A DNA stretch of 64,000 bases, taken from NCBI GenBank assembly GCA_003210775.1, contig QCUI01000002.1:57522-121521 (forward strand). Direction: 5' to 3'. The translations under genes were made by a program, and so were the position numbers. The notes beneath the pieces were generated by a model. The model saw only the letters and a list, made by a program, of their open reading frames with translations. It made no database searches and was not told the DNA's origin. Of the stretch, positions 63,495 to 64,000 are shown piece by piece (the stretch's first letter is position 1; each line of letters opens with the position of its first letter). Origin of the DNA: Synechococcus sp. AG-679-A04. Lineage in GTDB: Bacteria > Cyanobacteriota > Cyanobacteriia > PCC-6307 > Cyanobiaceae.

Positions 63495-64000
63495 CAACTA
63501 ACACCGTTGACGCGGATCGACGTGCTGCACGACGTGCTGCAATCTTTGGCACAGATCCTCAGCCGAACTCCACCGCCCAAGCGGAATTGCTAACTCCATC
63601 GACAGCTAATCAGTTTGCCGCTGATCCACTTAGAGATTCTGTACTTGAGGGAGATGATCAGATTGATTCAGTAACTGGAGAGACAACCAATGATGAAAAC
63701 GTTGGTGGAATGTATAACCGGGTAGCCGCAACCGGAGGCACTCTTATCACGGAATCCTCGTACAACGGAGAGAAAGCTTCCGATCAATTGGCCAACATTG
63801 ATGAGCAGCAGAATGCTCAGGTTGATGCTATCACTGGATACGCATTGAACAACGATGACGCAGCCAGTTTTGATCGGTTCCAAATGCATCACGACGATGG
63901 AATTATGGACGGCTACCTAGACACTGCTGAGGGTGTATTTAATTCCAACCCTGAAACTCTGAGCCCAATCGATCTCAATTCCGCAATGGTTACCGATTCC
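63479..64000 (+). CDS. Acidic open frame overlapping the barrel gene (partial, runs off the window)
   Basis: The frame (ATG at 63479, -1 relative to the barrel gene) is open for 174 codons to the window end. It starts MADDLATNTVDADRRAARRA and is acidic, rich in Asp, Asn and Thr, with DDGIMDGYLDTAEG that resembles an EF-hand-like loop. No signal peptide. It may be a separate gene or a passenger that a -1 slip at the A6 run would fuse to the barrel. Confidence 0.55.
   Translation, partial: MADDLATNTVDADRRAARRAAIFGTDPQPNSTAQAELLTPSTANQFAADPLRDSVLEGDDQIDSVTGETTNDENVGGMYNRVAATGGTLITESSYNGEKASDQLANIDEQQNAQVDAITGYALNNDDAASFDRFQMHHDDGIMDGYLDTAEGVFNSNPETLSPIDLNSAMVTDS

Noticed and set aside
49465..64000. 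CRISPR array or toxin-antitoxin/defence system in the accessory region.
   Set aside because: No regularly spaced repeats of array size and no recognisable nuclease, toxin or restriction genes were seen. The small RHH-like protein at 54892 has no toxin partner beside it.

Overview
The window is a stretch of a marine picocyanobacterial chromosome, most likely a marine Synechococcus (subcluster 5.1 type). This rests on gene content: ndhB, an aa3-type cytochrome oxidase operon (ctaCDE) with heme A synthesis genes beside it, a cyanobacterial AbrB, a Ycf46 ATPase, a PspA/Vipp1 protein, a second groEL without groES, a UPF0284/CobT protein and a cyanobacterial YidC. Genes are densely packed, with many ATGA or TGATG stop/start overlaps. 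I read family assignments from motifs and recalled family features; no database search was run.

Region 1 (1-49323) is ordinary core genome. It runs: ispD (partial), a heptosyltransferase-like protein, a K+ channel, fabG, groEL, nanE, an ABC-2 exporter, ctaB-ctaA divergent from ctaCDE, abrB, an HdeD-like protein, ribE, a DUF151 nuclease-like protein, an aldo/keto reductase with ferredoxin cysteines, a Tat-type lipoprotein, a CobT-like protein, topA, ndhB, a MacB-type ATPase, a response regulator, an M23 peptidase, birA, an aminotransferase, pspA, a DUF721 protein, two glycosyltransferases, an EamA transporter, sppA and aroH. It then enters the rpmH-rnpA-PH-yidC-DUF177-ycf46-serS-rseP-rpsN-pnp block, followed by cysQ, rsmI and a helix-turn-helix protein. 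Three small proteins (3001-3177, 4995-5177, 41207-41368) are easily missed.

Region 2 (49391 to about 60875) is an integrated element starting at a tRNA-Arg(TCT) gene. A tyrosine integrase begins 121 bp after the tRNA and heads a chain of overlapping small genes. These include a probable excisionase/HTH protein, a duplicated membrane-anchored protein with one frameshifted copy, and several proteins I do not recognise. A terminator ends that block. A second block holds a small DNA-binding-like protein, a large DUF3854 primase/RepA-like helicase fusion, a purine-rich iteron cluster with a perfect hairpin, and a small-plus-large terminase pair. No portal, capsid, tail or lysis gene follows. Integrase, own replication and own packaging genes without structural genes is the layout of a phage satellite or tycheposon-like element, and this is the most interesting system here.

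Region 3 (59972-64000) is accessory cargo, mostly small predicted secreted proteins. Two share a nearly identical upstream-plus-signal-peptide cassette. It continues with a TPR lipoprotein and an inverse-autotransporter-like outer membrane barrel whose end overlaps, in the -1 frame across an A6 run, an open frame leaving the window. No right-hand att repeat of the tRNA end is visible, so the right boundary is unresolved.
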